From positions 124,001 to 188,000 of the forward strand of contig NZ_MUIN01000011.1 of the NCBI RefSeq assembly GCF_002080045.1: a stretch of DNA of 64,000 bases, in the 5' to 3' direction. Each line of letters opens with the position of its first letter. Position 1 is the first letter of the stretch. The notes below the pieces were generated by a model. It worked only from the letters and a program-made list of their open reading frames with translations. It ran no database searches and was not told where the DNA came from. Source of the DNA: Pseudomonas sp. Bc-h. GTDB lineage: Bacteria > Pseudomonadota > Gammaproteobacteria > Pseudomonadales > Pseudomonadaceae. A program made the translations under genes and the position numbers. Below are positions 8,160 through 16,808 of this stretch, piece after piece.

Positions 8160-9176
8160 TCAATTACGTTCAAGCTCTCCAGCGTTGAATTTCAATGCCA
8201 GAATCGCCAGCGGAATGTAAGCGACGACTACACCGATCGCACCATCAAGCCCGAACTGCGTAACACAGATGGCCACTGGCAACAGCCAGAACAGATTGAT
8301 TACACCGACTGCGGACGTCACTGGAAGATGCTCGCCATATTTACGCGACGCAAACTGGTAAGCATGGCTTCTGTGAGCCTCATAGACTTTGTCGCCCCGG
8401 ACGAGGCGACGGATGAGGGTAACTGTAGCGTCTACGATGAAAACCCCAAGGAGAATAAGCCATGCCCACAATAACTGCGAGGAAATACAAGCCGCCTGGA
8501 GCGATAGAAGGCCAAGGATGATGCCTAGAAAGCCGCTCCCCGCATCCCCCATGAAGATTTTGGCGGGAGGGAAGTTCCAGAACAGAAATCCCAGAACGGC
8601 CGCTGCCAGCAACAGAGGCAGCCAGATCAGATCGGCAAAACCGCTCAACGCGTAGATCACTGCTGCGCCGATGCACACGCAGACAGCTTCGACGCTGGCA
8701 ATGCCGTCGATACCGTCCATGAAGTTGTAAAGGTTGAGCAGCCACACCAGATAGACGGCGGCCAGAACATGTCCCACCCAGCCAAGGTCCAGCGCTGCAC
8801 CGAAAATGACCACGGGTGGTAAGCCGCCTAACCAGACCAATGCCCAGACCGCAGAGAAAAAATGGCCTAACAGACGCCAACGCGCGGCGACATGGCCATG
8901 ATCGTCGAGAAACCCTAGCGCAGCGATGATCAATCCGGAGCCAAGCAAAGCGAGAAACAGAGGTCCACTGAGCGCGCCTTCCGCGAATAGCAAAACCAAT
9001 GCAGCAAGGTAGCTGATTACGATGGCGACCCCACCACCTCGTGGTGTGGGAACCGTATGTGAGCTCCTGCCGTTGGGGATATCGAGCAGGCTTTTATGAA
9101 GTGCGTAACGCCGCAGCCAGTAAGTCAACGCAAACGAAATACCGACAACCGCAACCGCCAAACACCAATGATCCAT
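8160..9176 (-). CDS. wbpL: WbpL/WecA-type glycosyl-1-phosphate transferase
   Basis: This 338-residue polytopic protein of the MraY/WecA superfamily has about ten hydrophobic segments. Family motifs are present: LDIPNGRSSHTVPTPRGGG near the N-terminus, the Asp pair in LGFLDDHGH, NLYNFMDGIDG and FMGDAGSGFLG. It transfers a sugar phosphate to undecaprenyl phosphate at the inner membrane, the first step of O-antigen assembly. In pseudomonads the sugar is GlcNAc or FucNAc (family knowledge). The ATG at 9176 gives the family-like N-terminus MDHWCLAV; an upstream ATG at 9215 would add 13 unrelated residues. It lies between cpsG and wbpM. Confidence 0.88.
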   Translation of the reverse strand: MDHWCLAVAVVGISFALTYWLRRYALHKSLLDIPNGRSSHTVPTPRGGGVAIVISYLAALVLLFAEGALSGPLFLALLGSGLIIAALGFLDDHGHVAARWRLLGHFFSAVWALVWLGGLPPVVIFGAALDLGWVGHVLAAVYLVWLLNLYNFMDGIDGIASVEAVCVCIGAAVIYALSGFADLIWLPLLLAAAVLGFLFWNFPPAKIFMGDAGSGFLGIILGLLSLQAACISSQLLWAWLILLGVFIVDATVTLIRRLVRGDKVYEAHRSHAYQFASRKYGEHLPVTSAVGVINLFWLLPVAICVTQFGLDGAIGVVVAYIPLAILALKFNAGELERN

Positions 9177-9368
9177 TTTTGTTCCGTTGTTGAGTACGCG
9201 CGTGCATCCCTCCATCACCTGGAATGAACCGCGGCGATGGAAGGATGGGTCTACGAAAAACGTGCGAAAGATATCACGCAGGGGGCATAACGCTAAAGCG
9301 GGAGAGAATGGTGCGGGGCATCGGCCAGCAACCCTTGATCAACCTGTCCAAGGGCCGCGGTACCGTTA

Positions 9369-10742
9369 TCAACCGGCCTTCAGCAACTGCTCGATTTCCT
9401 TGACCTTGGCATCCACCAGCGCCGGATCACGGCGACTCTCTACGTTCAGGCGCAGCAATGGCTCGGTGTTCGAACCACGCAGGTTGAAGCGCCATTCGGC
9501 GAACTCAAGGCTGATACCGTCAGTCTTGTCGATGTTCGAGCAGATGGGTTCGTAGTGCTCCAGAACCTTGCTCAATACGGTCTTGACGTCTGCGACCTTG
9601 TAGTTGATCTCGCCGCTGCACGGATACGCGGCCATGCGCTCATCGACCAGCTGAGAGAACGATTTACCCGAAACCGACATCAGCGCTGTTACCAGCAGCC
9701 ACGGGATCATCCCGCTGTCGCAGTAGGCAAAATCGCGGAAGTAATGATGCGCGCTCATTTCGCCGCCGTAGACAGCGTCTTCCTTGCGCATACGTTCTTT
9801 GATAAACGCATGGCCAGTCTTGCAGAGTACCGGCGTACCGCCTGCCAGATTCACCTGATCGATGGTGTTCCAGGTCAGACGCGGGTCGTGAATGATTTTC
9901 GAGCCAGGATGCTGCTTGAGGAGCATTTCTGCCAGCAGGCCCACGAGGTAATAGCCCTCGACGAAACGACCCTTTTCATCGAAAAAGAAGCAGCGGTCGA
10001 AGTCACCGTCCCACGCAAGCCCCAACTGGCAATTATGTTCGAGCAACGCAGCGCGAGTCAGCTCGCGGTTTTCCGGGAGCAACGGATTTGGCACGCCGTT
10101 CGGGAAGTTGCCATCCGGCTCAGCGTTGATGATCACCCATTCGAAGGGCAGCCTGGCCTTGATCGCCTCCAATGCAGGCCCAACAGCACCGTTACCCGGA
10201 TCGGCCAGAATCTTCAGGGGCTTGAGGTCAGCGCCTTTTACATAGCTAAGCAAATGTTCGATATAGGCGGCCTTGTCCGGCTTTGCCTCGACGCGGCCCT
10301 GCTGGGCAGCTGCTGAGCCATAGTCACCGGCGTCCACTCGCTGACGGATGGCATCAAGACCGGTGTCGCCGCTGATCGGGCGAGATTCGCGCTGGACCAG
10401 CTTCATGCCGTTATAACCCTTGGGATTATGACTGGCGGTTACCATCACCCCACCGTCGGCGGCATAGTGACTGGTTGCAAAATAGACTTCTTCGGTACCG
10501 CACAAGCCGATGTCGATCACATCGGCGCCGGCCTCCTGAATGCCTTGCATCAAGGCTTGAGCCAGCGCTGGGCTTTCGAGACGCATGTCTCTGCCGACCA
10601 CGATATTTTTGGCACCCAGTTCCACCACCATGGAGCGCCCAATCCGATAGGCGATATCGGCGTCCAGATCATTTGGGACCTGACCGCGAATATCGTAGGC
10701 TTTGAAGCAACGGGTCTGAATAACGGGATAGTCGGGATTCAT
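9369..10742 (-). CDS. cpsG: Phosphomannomutase, CpsG/ManB type
   Basis: This 457-residue phosphohexomutase has the phosphoserine at Ser104 in TASHNPKGYNG, the metal loop DGDFDR and the sugar-binding GGEMSAHHYF. It matches the enterobacterial CpsG/ManB type rather than AlgC, which begins differently. It converts mannose-6-phosphate to mannose-1-phosphate for GDP-mannose-derived sugars. No GDP-mannose pyrophosphorylase gene is adjacent. The leader carries a JUMPstart/ops-like element and a small hairpin with a T-run, so transcription elongation may be controlled. The ribosome site before the ATG is weak. It is the first gene of the cpsG-wbpL-wbpM set. Confidence 0.88.
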   Translation of the reverse strand: MNPDYPVIQTRCFKAYDIRGQVPNDLDADIAYRIGRSMVVELGAKNIVVGRDMRLESPALAQALMQGIQEAGADVIDIGLCGTEEVYFATSHYAADGGVMVTASHNPKGYNGMKLVQRESRPISGDTGLDAIRQRVDAGDYGSAAAQQGRVEAKPDKAAYIEHLLSYVKGADLKPLKILADPGNGAVGPALEAIKARLPFEWVIINAEPDGNFPNGVPNPLLPENRELTRAALLEHNCQLGLAWDGDFDRCFFFDEKGRFVEGYYLVGLLAEMLLKQHPGSKIIHDPRLTWNTIDQVNLAGGTPVLCKTGHAFIKERMRKEDAVYGGEMSAHHYFRDFAYCDSGMIPWLLVTALMSVSGKSFSQLVDERMAAYPCSGEINYKVADVKTVLSKVLEHYEPICSNIDKTDGISLEFAEWRFNLRGSNTEPLLRLNVESRRDPALVDAKVKEIEQLLKAG

Positions 10743-10763
10743 GTGTAAAAAACCTATGCGACG

Positions 10764-10841
10764 AAAAAACCCGAGGGTTCTTCTGTTCAGTATGAAGCAG
10801 CCCGATCTGCGGGCTGCACGCTACCCTCGCGCATAACAGCT
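10764..10841 (-). promoter_or_regulatory. JUMPstart/ops-like leader with hairpin and attenuator-like stem
   Basis: On the minus strand, AGCTGTTA is followed 7 bases later by GGGTAGCGTGC (10816-10826). This matches the two conserved blocks of the JUMPstart element; the second is the RfaH-recruiting ops core GGCGGTAGCGTG. It is followed by a perfect 8-bp hairpin (10797-10817, GCAGCCCG/CGGGCTGC) and then AACCCTCGGGTT with six T (10764-10779), a weak terminator. All lie within 100 bp of the cpsG start. An RfaH-like antitermination switch is inferred; no RfaH gene is in the window. Confidence 0.6.
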
Positions 10842-11264
10842 TGAGGCGAGGGTTAGGCAGTAAAAATGGAAATTAGTTAACTCCACGAATGCATTTATCT
10901 TCATCGCACCCGCTCCCAGTGTTAACCGGAGACTGCATGGGGATGATATCAAAAAGAAATGTTTGAATTGAGCGCCCCATACATTCAGCTCACGAAGCGC
11001 AAACCTGCAGGGACGGTCTTGAGGACGACTTCTGCTTTCGGTCCGCCGCCTGAAAAAAAGCGCAGATTAGCCCATCCACCGTAGAATCCGGCCGCTATGG
11101 TTTTACGAAATTTTTCGGAGGTATTCAGGAACAGTCACCCTGAGATAGGGCGAAGAGACGGCGCTGCCAGCGAGGCACCGCATGGCGGACGAGCTCAAGC
11201 CTGATCCAGCCAAGGCGAGCCGGTGTCCACCAGGCGTGTCACAACGCTCTGGAAAGCAACGCGC
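10842..11264. other. Gene-free interval between the O-antigen leader and the lapA-domain gene
   Basis: The stretch near 10860-10975 is AT-richer than its surroundings and should contain the promoter of the minus-strand cpsG operon; I could not fix a -35/-10 pair. A 21-codon minus-strand ORF (10873-10938) is present but has no ribosome site. I see no remnant of a wzz gene, which often sits here in other pseudomonads (from memory). The rest holds no recognisable feature. Confidence 0.6.
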
Positions 11265-11501
11265 TCAAGCCAGGCGAGACTTCGGCCTTTTGCGTAACCG
11301 GGTGACCCAGGTAAGAACCGGGCCAATCAACATCCCAACCAAAAGAGCCAGGATGACCGGCACGGCGACGGACAACTCCGGTGCGGACCAGCCAAAGAAC
11401 ACCAACGCAACGGGCTGTTGGTTTTCAAGCACGAACACAATCGTCACTGCGAGAACCAGCAGGACGATCACAAAAAAAATCAGGCGTTTAACATTCCGCA
11501 T
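11265..11501 (-). CDS. LapA-domain (DUF1049) small inner-membrane protein
   Basis: This 78-residue protein has two hydrophobic helices (about residues 6-24 and 42-64) joined by the family-typical LENQQPVALVFFGW segment, and a basic C-terminal tail. In enterobacteria LapA works with LapB to control LpxC turnover and so lipopolysaccharide synthesis; here the assignment rests on the domain only. It lies 18 bp behind ihfB on the same strand and is probably co-transcribed with it, the usual pseudomonad order. It should not be confused with the large adhesin LapA of Pseudomonas. Confidence 0.85.
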   Translation of the reverse strand: MRNVKRLIFFVIVLLVLAVTIVFVLENQQPVALVFFGWSAPELSVAVPVILALLVGMLIGPVLTWVTRLRKRPKSRLA

Positions 11502-11519
11502 CGAGTACTCCTCTGACGG

Positions 11520-11819
11520 CTATTGGAGCTCGTGCTCCTCCTCTTCGTTCACCCGATCACGCAACTCTTTTCCGGGCTTGAAGTGAGGGACGAATTTTCC
11601 GTCAAGGCTGACGGATTGTCCGGTTTTAGGATTGCGACCCACGCGAGGCGCGCGGTAATGCAGTGAGAAGCTGCCAAAGCCCCGTATTTCAATACGGTCG
11701 CCGGTGGCCAGACATTGCGACATCTGCTCAAGCATGGTCTTGATGGCCAACTCCACATCCTTGGATGAGAGCAGTCCTTGATGGGTGACAATTCGTTCGA
11801 TCAACTCCGACTTCGTCAT
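11520..11819 (-). CDS. ihfB: Integration host factor subunit beta
   Basis: This 99-residue HU/IHF-fold protein has the beta-arm signature GRNPKTGQSVSL and the proline that intercalates into DNA. IHF is a heterodimer with IhfA that bends DNA about 160 degrees at specific sites and supports sigma-54 promoters, recombination and phage integration. It lies downstream of rpsA, as in most gammaproteobacteria, but is separated from it by a strong terminator and about 250 bp, so it probably has its own promoter there. The lapA-domain gene follows. Confidence 0.96.
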   Translation of the reverse strand: MTKSELIERIVTHQGLLSSKDVELAIKTMLEQMSQCLATGDRIEIRGFGSFSLHYRAPRVGRNPKTGQSVSLDGKFVPHFKPGKELRDRVNEEEEHELQ

Positions 11820-12021
11820 ATTTTTCCCTTCTTTTTCAAGCAGCTAGGTAAAGCGCTTTGAAGGTTTTAGCATGACCGCGTGAATTTGAACAGCCCATGT
11901 TTCGACTTATGTGAGGGGTATTTTCAGGCAACAGGCCATTACGCCGCCCAAGCCGCATCATTCGGGGCCTGGAGCATATCGACGAGGACCGGCATCTCAG
12001 CCCTGAAAAACAGTCACCCAC

Positions 12022-12050
12022 AAAAAAGGGCGACCGAAGTCGCCCTTTTT
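12022..12050 (-). terminator. Rho-independent terminator of rpsA
   Basis: AAGGGCGAC and GTCGCCCTT form a strong stem with a CGAA/TTCG tetraloop and a T-run on the minus strand, about 20 bp beyond the rpsA stop. Confidence 0.93.
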
Positions 12051-12067
12051 AAATGGTCAGACAGAAC

Positions 12068-13753
12068 TCAGTTCTGCTTTTCCATTTGAGCACGCAGCAG
12101 GTCGCCCAGAGTGGTCGGACCAGTGTTTTCCGCGGTTTCAGGCTTGCTACGCAGGCTCTGAATCGCTTCTTTCTCGTCTTCAACGTCTTTCGACTTGATG
12201 GACAAGCTGATCACGCGGCTCTTGCGGTCAACGCTGATGATCTTGGCTTCGATCTCTTCGCCTTCTTTCAGGACGTTACGCGCATCTTCAACGCGGTCAC
12301 GGCTGATTTCGGAGGCTTTCAGAGTAGCTTCGATGTCGTCGGCCAGGGTGATGATGGCGCCTTTGGCGTCAACTTCTTTAACGGTACCGCGAACGATAGC
12401 GCCTTTGTCATTGACAGTGACGTACTCGGAGAACGGATCGCTTTCCAGCTGCTTGATACCCAGCGAGATGCGCTCGCGCTCTGGATCAACAGACAGGATC
12501 ACGGTGTCGAGCTCGTCGCCCTTCTTGAAGCGACGTACGGCTTCTTCGCCCACTTCGTTCCAGGAGATGTCGGACAGGTGAACCAGACCGTCGATGCCGC
12601 CGTCCAGACCAATGAAGATACCGAAATCGGTGATCGACTTGATGGTGCCGGAGATCTTGTCGCCCTTGTTGAACTGGCCAGAGAAATCTTCCCATGGGTT
12701 AGATTTGCACTGCTTGATGCCCAGGGAGATACGACGACGCTCTTCGTCGATGTCCAGAACCATGACTTCCACTTCATCGCCAACCTGAACGACTTTCGAT
12801 GGGTGGATGTTCTTGTTGGTCCAGTCCATTTCGGAAACGTGTACCAGGCCTTCCACGCCTTCTTCCAGCTCTGCGAAGCAGCCGTAGTCGGTCAGGTTGG
12901 TAACACGCGCGGTCACGCGAGTGCCTTCCGGGTAACGTGCCTTGATAGCAACCCATGGGTCTTCGCCCAGTTGCTTCAGGCCCAGGGAAACACGATTGCG
13001 CTCGCGATCGTACTTCAGGACTTTTACATCGATCTCATCGCCAACGTTGACGATTTCCGATGGATGCTTGATGCGCTTCCAGGCCATGTCGGTGATGTGC
13101 AGCAGGCCATCGACGCCACCCAGATCGACGAATGCGCCGTAATCGGTGAGGTTCTTGACGATACCTTTGACTTGCTGACCTTCCTGCAGGGATTCCAGCA
13201 GAGCTTCGCGCTCGGCGCTGTTCTCGGCTTCCAGGACACTGCGACGGGAAACGACAACGTTGTTGCGCTTCTGGTCCAGCTTGATGACCTTGAATTCCAG
13301 CTCTTTGCCTTCCAGGTGCGTGGTGTCGCGCACTGGACGGACGTCAACCAGAGAACCTGGCAGGAACGCACGGATGCCGTTAACGTCGACAGTGAAGCCG
13401 CCTTTAACCTTACCGTTGATAACGCCCTTGACCACTTCTTCAGCTGCGAAAGCCGCTTCCAGAACGATCCAGCACTCAGCACGCTTGGCTTTTTCGCGGG
13501 ACAGTTTGGTTTCGCCAAAGCCGTCTTCGACCGCGTCCAGCGCAACGTGAACTTCGTCACCGACCTTGATGGTCAGCTCGCCAGCGTCGTTGTAGAACTG
13601 CTCCAGCGGGATGACGCCTTCAGACTTCAGGCCAGCGTGTACGGTAACCCAGTCGCCGTCGATGTCGACAACGATACCGGTGATGATCGCACCCGGCTGA
13701 AGATTGAGGGTCTTTAGGCTTTCTTCAAAGAGTTCTGCAAAGCTTTCGCTCAT
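12068..13753 (-). CDS. rpsA: 30S ribosomal protein S1
   Basis: This 561-residue protein has the full six S1 (OB-fold) repeats expected of gammaproteobacterial S1. The first two bind the ribosome and the rest bind mRNA; repeats can be followed through recurring segments such as NLTDYGAFVDLGGVDGLLHI. It recruits mRNAs to the 30S subunit. It lies downstream of cmk with a gap of about 120 bp and ends at a strong terminator. A long open frame on the opposite strand is a codon-bias mirror, not a gene. Confidence 0.98.
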   Translation of the reverse strand: MSESFAELFEESLKTLNLQPGAIITGIVVDIDGDWVTVHAGLKSEGVIPLEQFYNDAGELTIKVGDEVHVALDAVEDGFGETKLSREKAKRAECWIVLEAAFAAEEVVKGVINGKVKGGFTVDVNGIRAFLPGSLVDVRPVRDTTHLEGKELEFKVIKLDQKRNNVVVSRRSVLEAENSAEREALLESLQEGQQVKGIVKNLTDYGAFVDLGGVDGLLHITDMAWKRIKHPSEIVNVGDEIDVKVLKYDRERNRVSLGLKQLGEDPWVAIKARYPEGTRVTARVTNLTDYGCFAELEEGVEGLVHVSEMDWTNKNIHPSKVVQVGDEVEVMVLDIDEERRRISLGIKQCKSNPWEDFSGQFNKGDKISGTIKSITDFGIFIGLDGGIDGLVHLSDISWNEVGEEAVRRFKKGDELDTVILSVDPERERISLGIKQLESDPFSEYVTVNDKGAIVRGTVKEVDAKGAIITLADDIEATLKASEISRDRVEDARNVLKEGEEIEAKIISVDRKSRVISLSIKSKDVEDEKEAIQSLRSKPETAENTGPTTLGDLLRAQMEKQN

Positions 13754-13874
13754 TTTAATTCCTGTTGATAAAGGCGAAGAATCCGCCTATCTGCCACGCT
13801 CCAGACAACGTGGGTTTCGTTCATATGAAAGAAAGCCTGCGGGACTATGACTGGTCTCCCACATGGCTTCCTGG

Positions 13875-14564
13875 TCATCCAGCGATATCGCGAAGCGCGA
13901 CTTCACTCAGGATGCGTTCCAGCACCTGCTCGATGGACAATTCGGTGGAATCCAGCTGAATGGCGTCATGCGCCGGCTTGAGCGGGGCTACCGCTCGCTG
14001 GGTGTCGCGTTCGTCACGGACACGTATCTCATCTAGCAGACTCGACAGACTAACATCGTCCCCCTTGCCCTTCAACTGCAAATATCGGCGACGGGCACGC
14101 TCTTCGGCACTGGCGGTCAGAAAAACCTTCAAGGGCGCCGCTGGAAACACCACCGTTCCCATGTCGCGGCCATCGGCGATCAGGCCCGGAAACTCCTGAA
14201 AAGCCCGCTGGCGCTGCAGCAATGCTTCCCGCACCGCAGGCAGTGATGCAACCTGAGAAGCGCCGCTGCCGATCTGCTCGTTGCGGATCGCCAGGGTCAC
14301 GTCTTCACCTTCCAGAATGATGCGCTGACCGTGATCGTCGGTGGCCGCTTCGAACTGGACATCAAGGTGCGCAGCAAGAAGCTTGAGCGCTTCTTCATTG
14401 GTCAGGTCGACGCCGTGATTGCGGGCAGCGAAGGCCAGCAGGCGATAAAGTGCGCCGGAATCCAGCAGGCACCAACCCAGACGCTTGGCCAGCAATCCGG
14501 CCACCGTCCCTTTTCCAGAACCGCTTGGTCCGTCGATCGTAATGACCGGAGCTTGAGCTTTCAC
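13875..14564 (-). CDS. cmk: Cytidylate kinase
   Basis: This 229-residue nucleoside monophosphate kinase has its P-loop in TIDGPSGSGKGT near the N-terminus. It phosphorylates CMP and dCMP with ATP. The start is the GTG at 14564, whose GTGA overlaps the TGA of the tyrA-aroA fusion by four bases; a longer frame to 14606 would read through unrelated sequence. The order tyrA-aroA, cmk, rpsA is conserved in pseudomonads and couples aromatic and nucleotide metabolism to translation. Confidence 0.95.
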   Translation of the reverse strand: MKAQAPVITIDGPSGSGKGTVAGLLAKRLGWCLLDSGALYRLLAFAARNHGVDLTNEEALKLLAAHLDVQFEAATDDHGQRIILEGEDVTLAIRNEQIGSGASQVASLPAVREALLQRQRAFQEFPGLIADGRDMGTVVFPAAPLKVFLTASAEERARRRYLQLKGKGDDVSLSSLLDEIRVRDERDTQRAVAPLKPAHDAIQLDSTELSIEQVLERILSEVALRDIAG

Positions 14565-16768
14565 GATTGCCCCTCTTGCGCTACACGAATACCCACCTGA
14601 CCACAAAGCGTCAGGAAATTGGGGAAAGAAGTCGCCACGTTGGCGCAGTCCCGAATGCGGATCGGGGCTGCAGCGCGCAACGACGCGATACTGAAAGCCA
14701 TGGTGATACGATGATCGCCATGGCCGTCGACTTCACCGCCACCGATCGACCCGCCTTCAATAATGAGGCCATCGGCGGTCGGTTCAACCTTTATACCCAG
14801 TGTTGTCAGACCATCGGCCATGGCCTGGATGCGATCGGACTCCTTGACGCGCAGTTCCTGCGCCCCGCGCAACACCGTGCGCCCTTCGGCACAGGCCGCA
14901 GCGACAAACAGCACCGGAAACTCGTCGATCGCCAGCGGCACCAGCGCCTCGGGAATCACGACCCCCTTGAGCTTCGCATGACGAACACGCAGATCGGCCA
15001 CCGGCTCGCCACCCGCTTCGCGCAGATTCTGCACGGAAACGTCCGCGCCCATCAGGCGCAGGATGTCGATCACCCCGGTGCGGCTCGGATTGACGCCGAC
15101 ATGTTCGAGCAGCAGATCTGAACCCTCGGCTATCGACGCCGCCACCATGAAGAAGGCCGCCGACGAGATGTCTGCAGGGACTTCGATGCGGGTCGCCGTG
15201 AGTGTAGCGCCCGCCTCCACCGCCGCCGTCGCGCCATTGCCTGCAACGGGGTAGCCAAAACCACGCAGCATGCGTTCGGTATGATCCCGCGTGGGCGCGA
15301 GCTCGGTGATGGTCGTCTTGCCTTGCGCATACAGACCGGCGAGCAGTAAACAGGATTTGACCTGGGCACTGGCCACCGGCATGACGTAGCTGATGCCCTT
15401 GAGAGACTTGTCACCGCGAATGGTCAGCGGCGGACGACCGTCTGCTGCCGTCTCGATGACCGCGCCCATCTGCCGTAACGGCTCGGCGATTCGTTCCATC
15501 GGGCGCCTGGACAGCGACGCGTCACCGGTCAGCACGCTGTCGAAGCTTTGTGCTGCCAGCAAGCCGGACAACAGGCGCATGGAAGTCCCCGAGTTACCGA
15601 GGTAGATCGGACCCGGCGCCGGCTTCAGGCCATGCAGACCCACGCCGTGAATCGTCAGGCGACCATGATGCGGCCCCTCGATCACGACACCCATGTCGCG
15701 GAACGCCTGCAAGGTCGCCAGCGCATCTTCGCCTTCAAGGAAGCCTTCGACTTCGGTGACTCCCTGAGCCAGCGAGCCCAGCATGATCGAACGGTGAGAA
15801 ATCGATTTATCACCAGGAACGCGGATCTGTCCCCTGACACGGCCACCTGGCTGAGCAATGAAAGTCATTTCCTCAGCGCACGCTTTTTCAACATAGGCGC
15901 GCCGGGCCAGAATCTTTCCGAAATGCTCGCGGGCTACACGGGCGCGGGTGAAAACGCCGAGCAACTGATGGCCGTCCCCGGCATCCACTGCATCTCGCAG
16001 TGCATCCAGATCGCTTCGGAACGTATCCAGAGTGCGCAGCACGGCCTCGCGGTTGGCGAGGAAGATGTCATGCCACATCACCGGATCGCTGCCTGCGATG
16101 CGGGTGAAGTCGCGAAAACCGCCCGCCGCGTACCGGAAGATATCAAGGTTTTCGTTGCGCTTGGCCAGCGAATCCACCAGACCGAATGCCAGCAGGTGCG
16201 GCAAATGACTGGTCGCTGCCAGCACTTCGTCATGGCGCTCGACCTGCATGTGCTCGACGTCGGCGCCCAACGCGGACCACATCCGATCGACCAGCGCCAG
16301 AGCGTCGGGATCGGTTTCAGGCAACGGAGTCAGGATCACCTTGTGACGACGGAACAGCTGAGCGTTGGATGCCTCTACCCCGCTCTGCTCAGAGCCTGCA
16401 ATCGGGTGGCCAGGCACGAAACGCGCGGGCATCGCGCCAAACACTTCACGCGCGGCGCGCACGACATTGCCCTTGGCGCTGCCAACGTCTGTCAGCACGG
16501 CATCACCGAGGTCGAGCTTTGCCAGCACACCCAGCAGTTTCTCCATGGCCAGGATCGGTACGGCCAATTGAATGACATCGGCACCGACACAGGCCGCAGC
16601 AAGATTGTCTTCACAGCGATCGACGACACCCAGTTCGACGGCCAGTTTGCGCGATTGCGGGTCGAGGTCGACGCCGACCACTTCGCGGCACAGGCCGCTT
16701 TCCTTCAAACCCTTGGCGAACGAACCCCCGATCAAACCGAGGCCGACCACCACCAGGCGACCGATCAT
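14561..16768 (-). CDS. Bifunctional prephenate dehydrogenase / EPSP synthase (TyrA-AroA fusion)
   Basis: This is a 735-residue fusion. The N-terminal part (about 1-295) is prephenate dehydrogenase with the NAD motif VGLGLIGGSFAKGL. The C-terminal part (about 300-735) is 5-enolpyruvylshikimate-3-phosphate synthase, with GDKSISHRSIMLG and LGNSGTSMRLL in its active site. One polypeptide thus supplies chorismate's precursor step and the tyrosine branch. The ATG at 16768 gives MIGRLVVVGLG, the usual family N-terminus; in-frame starts at 16804 (ATG) and 16816 (GTG, overlapping the hisC end) are possible because no strong ribosome site is visible. It sits between hisC and cmk. Confidence 0.95.
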   Translation of the reverse strand: MIGRLVVVGLGLIGGSFAKGLKESGLCREVVGVDLDPQSRKLAVELGVVDRCEDNLAAACVGADVIQLAVPILAMEKLLGVLAKLDLGDAVLTDVGSAKGNVVRAAREVFGAMPARFVPGHPIAGSEQSGVEASNAQLFRRHKVILTPLPETDPDALALVDRMWSALGADVEHMQVERHDEVLAATSHLPHLLAFGLVDSLAKRNENLDIFRYAAGGFRDFTRIAGSDPVMWHDIFLANREAVLRTLDTFRSDLDALRDAVDAGDGHQLLGVFTRARVAREHFGKILARRAYVEKACAEEMTFIAQPGGRVRGQIRVPGDKSISHRSIMLGSLAQGVTEVEGFLEGEDALATLQAFRDMGVVIEGPHHGRLTIHGVGLHGLKPAPGPIYLGNSGTSMRLLSGLLAAQSFDSVLTGDASLSRRPMERIAEPLRQMGAVIETAADGRPPLTIRGDKSLKGISYVMPVASAQVKSCLLLAGLYAQGKTTITELAPTRDHTERMLRGFGYPVAGNGATAAVEAGATLTATRIEVPADISSAAFFMVAASIAEGSDLLLEHVGVNPSRTGVIDILRLMGADVSVQNLREAGGEPVADLRVRHAKLKGVVIPEALVPLAIDEFPVLFVAAACAEGRTVLRGAQELRVKESDRIQAMADGLTTLGIKVEPTADGLIIEGGSIGGGEVDGHGDHRITMAFSIASLRAAAPIRIRDCANVATSFPNFLTLCGQVGIRVAQEGQS

Positions 16769-16808
16769 AGGCACAGTGGATTGCACTGCCGTGACATTAG
16801 CCATGACA

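Noticed and set aside
10873..10938. 21-codon minus-strand ORF with two cysteines upstream of the JUMPstart-like element
   Set aside because: No ribosome site and no similarity I recognise; likely chance in a leader or promoter region.
12053..13717. 554-codon plus-strand ORF opposite rpsA
   Set aside because: It mirrors the codon bias of rpsA and has no family features.
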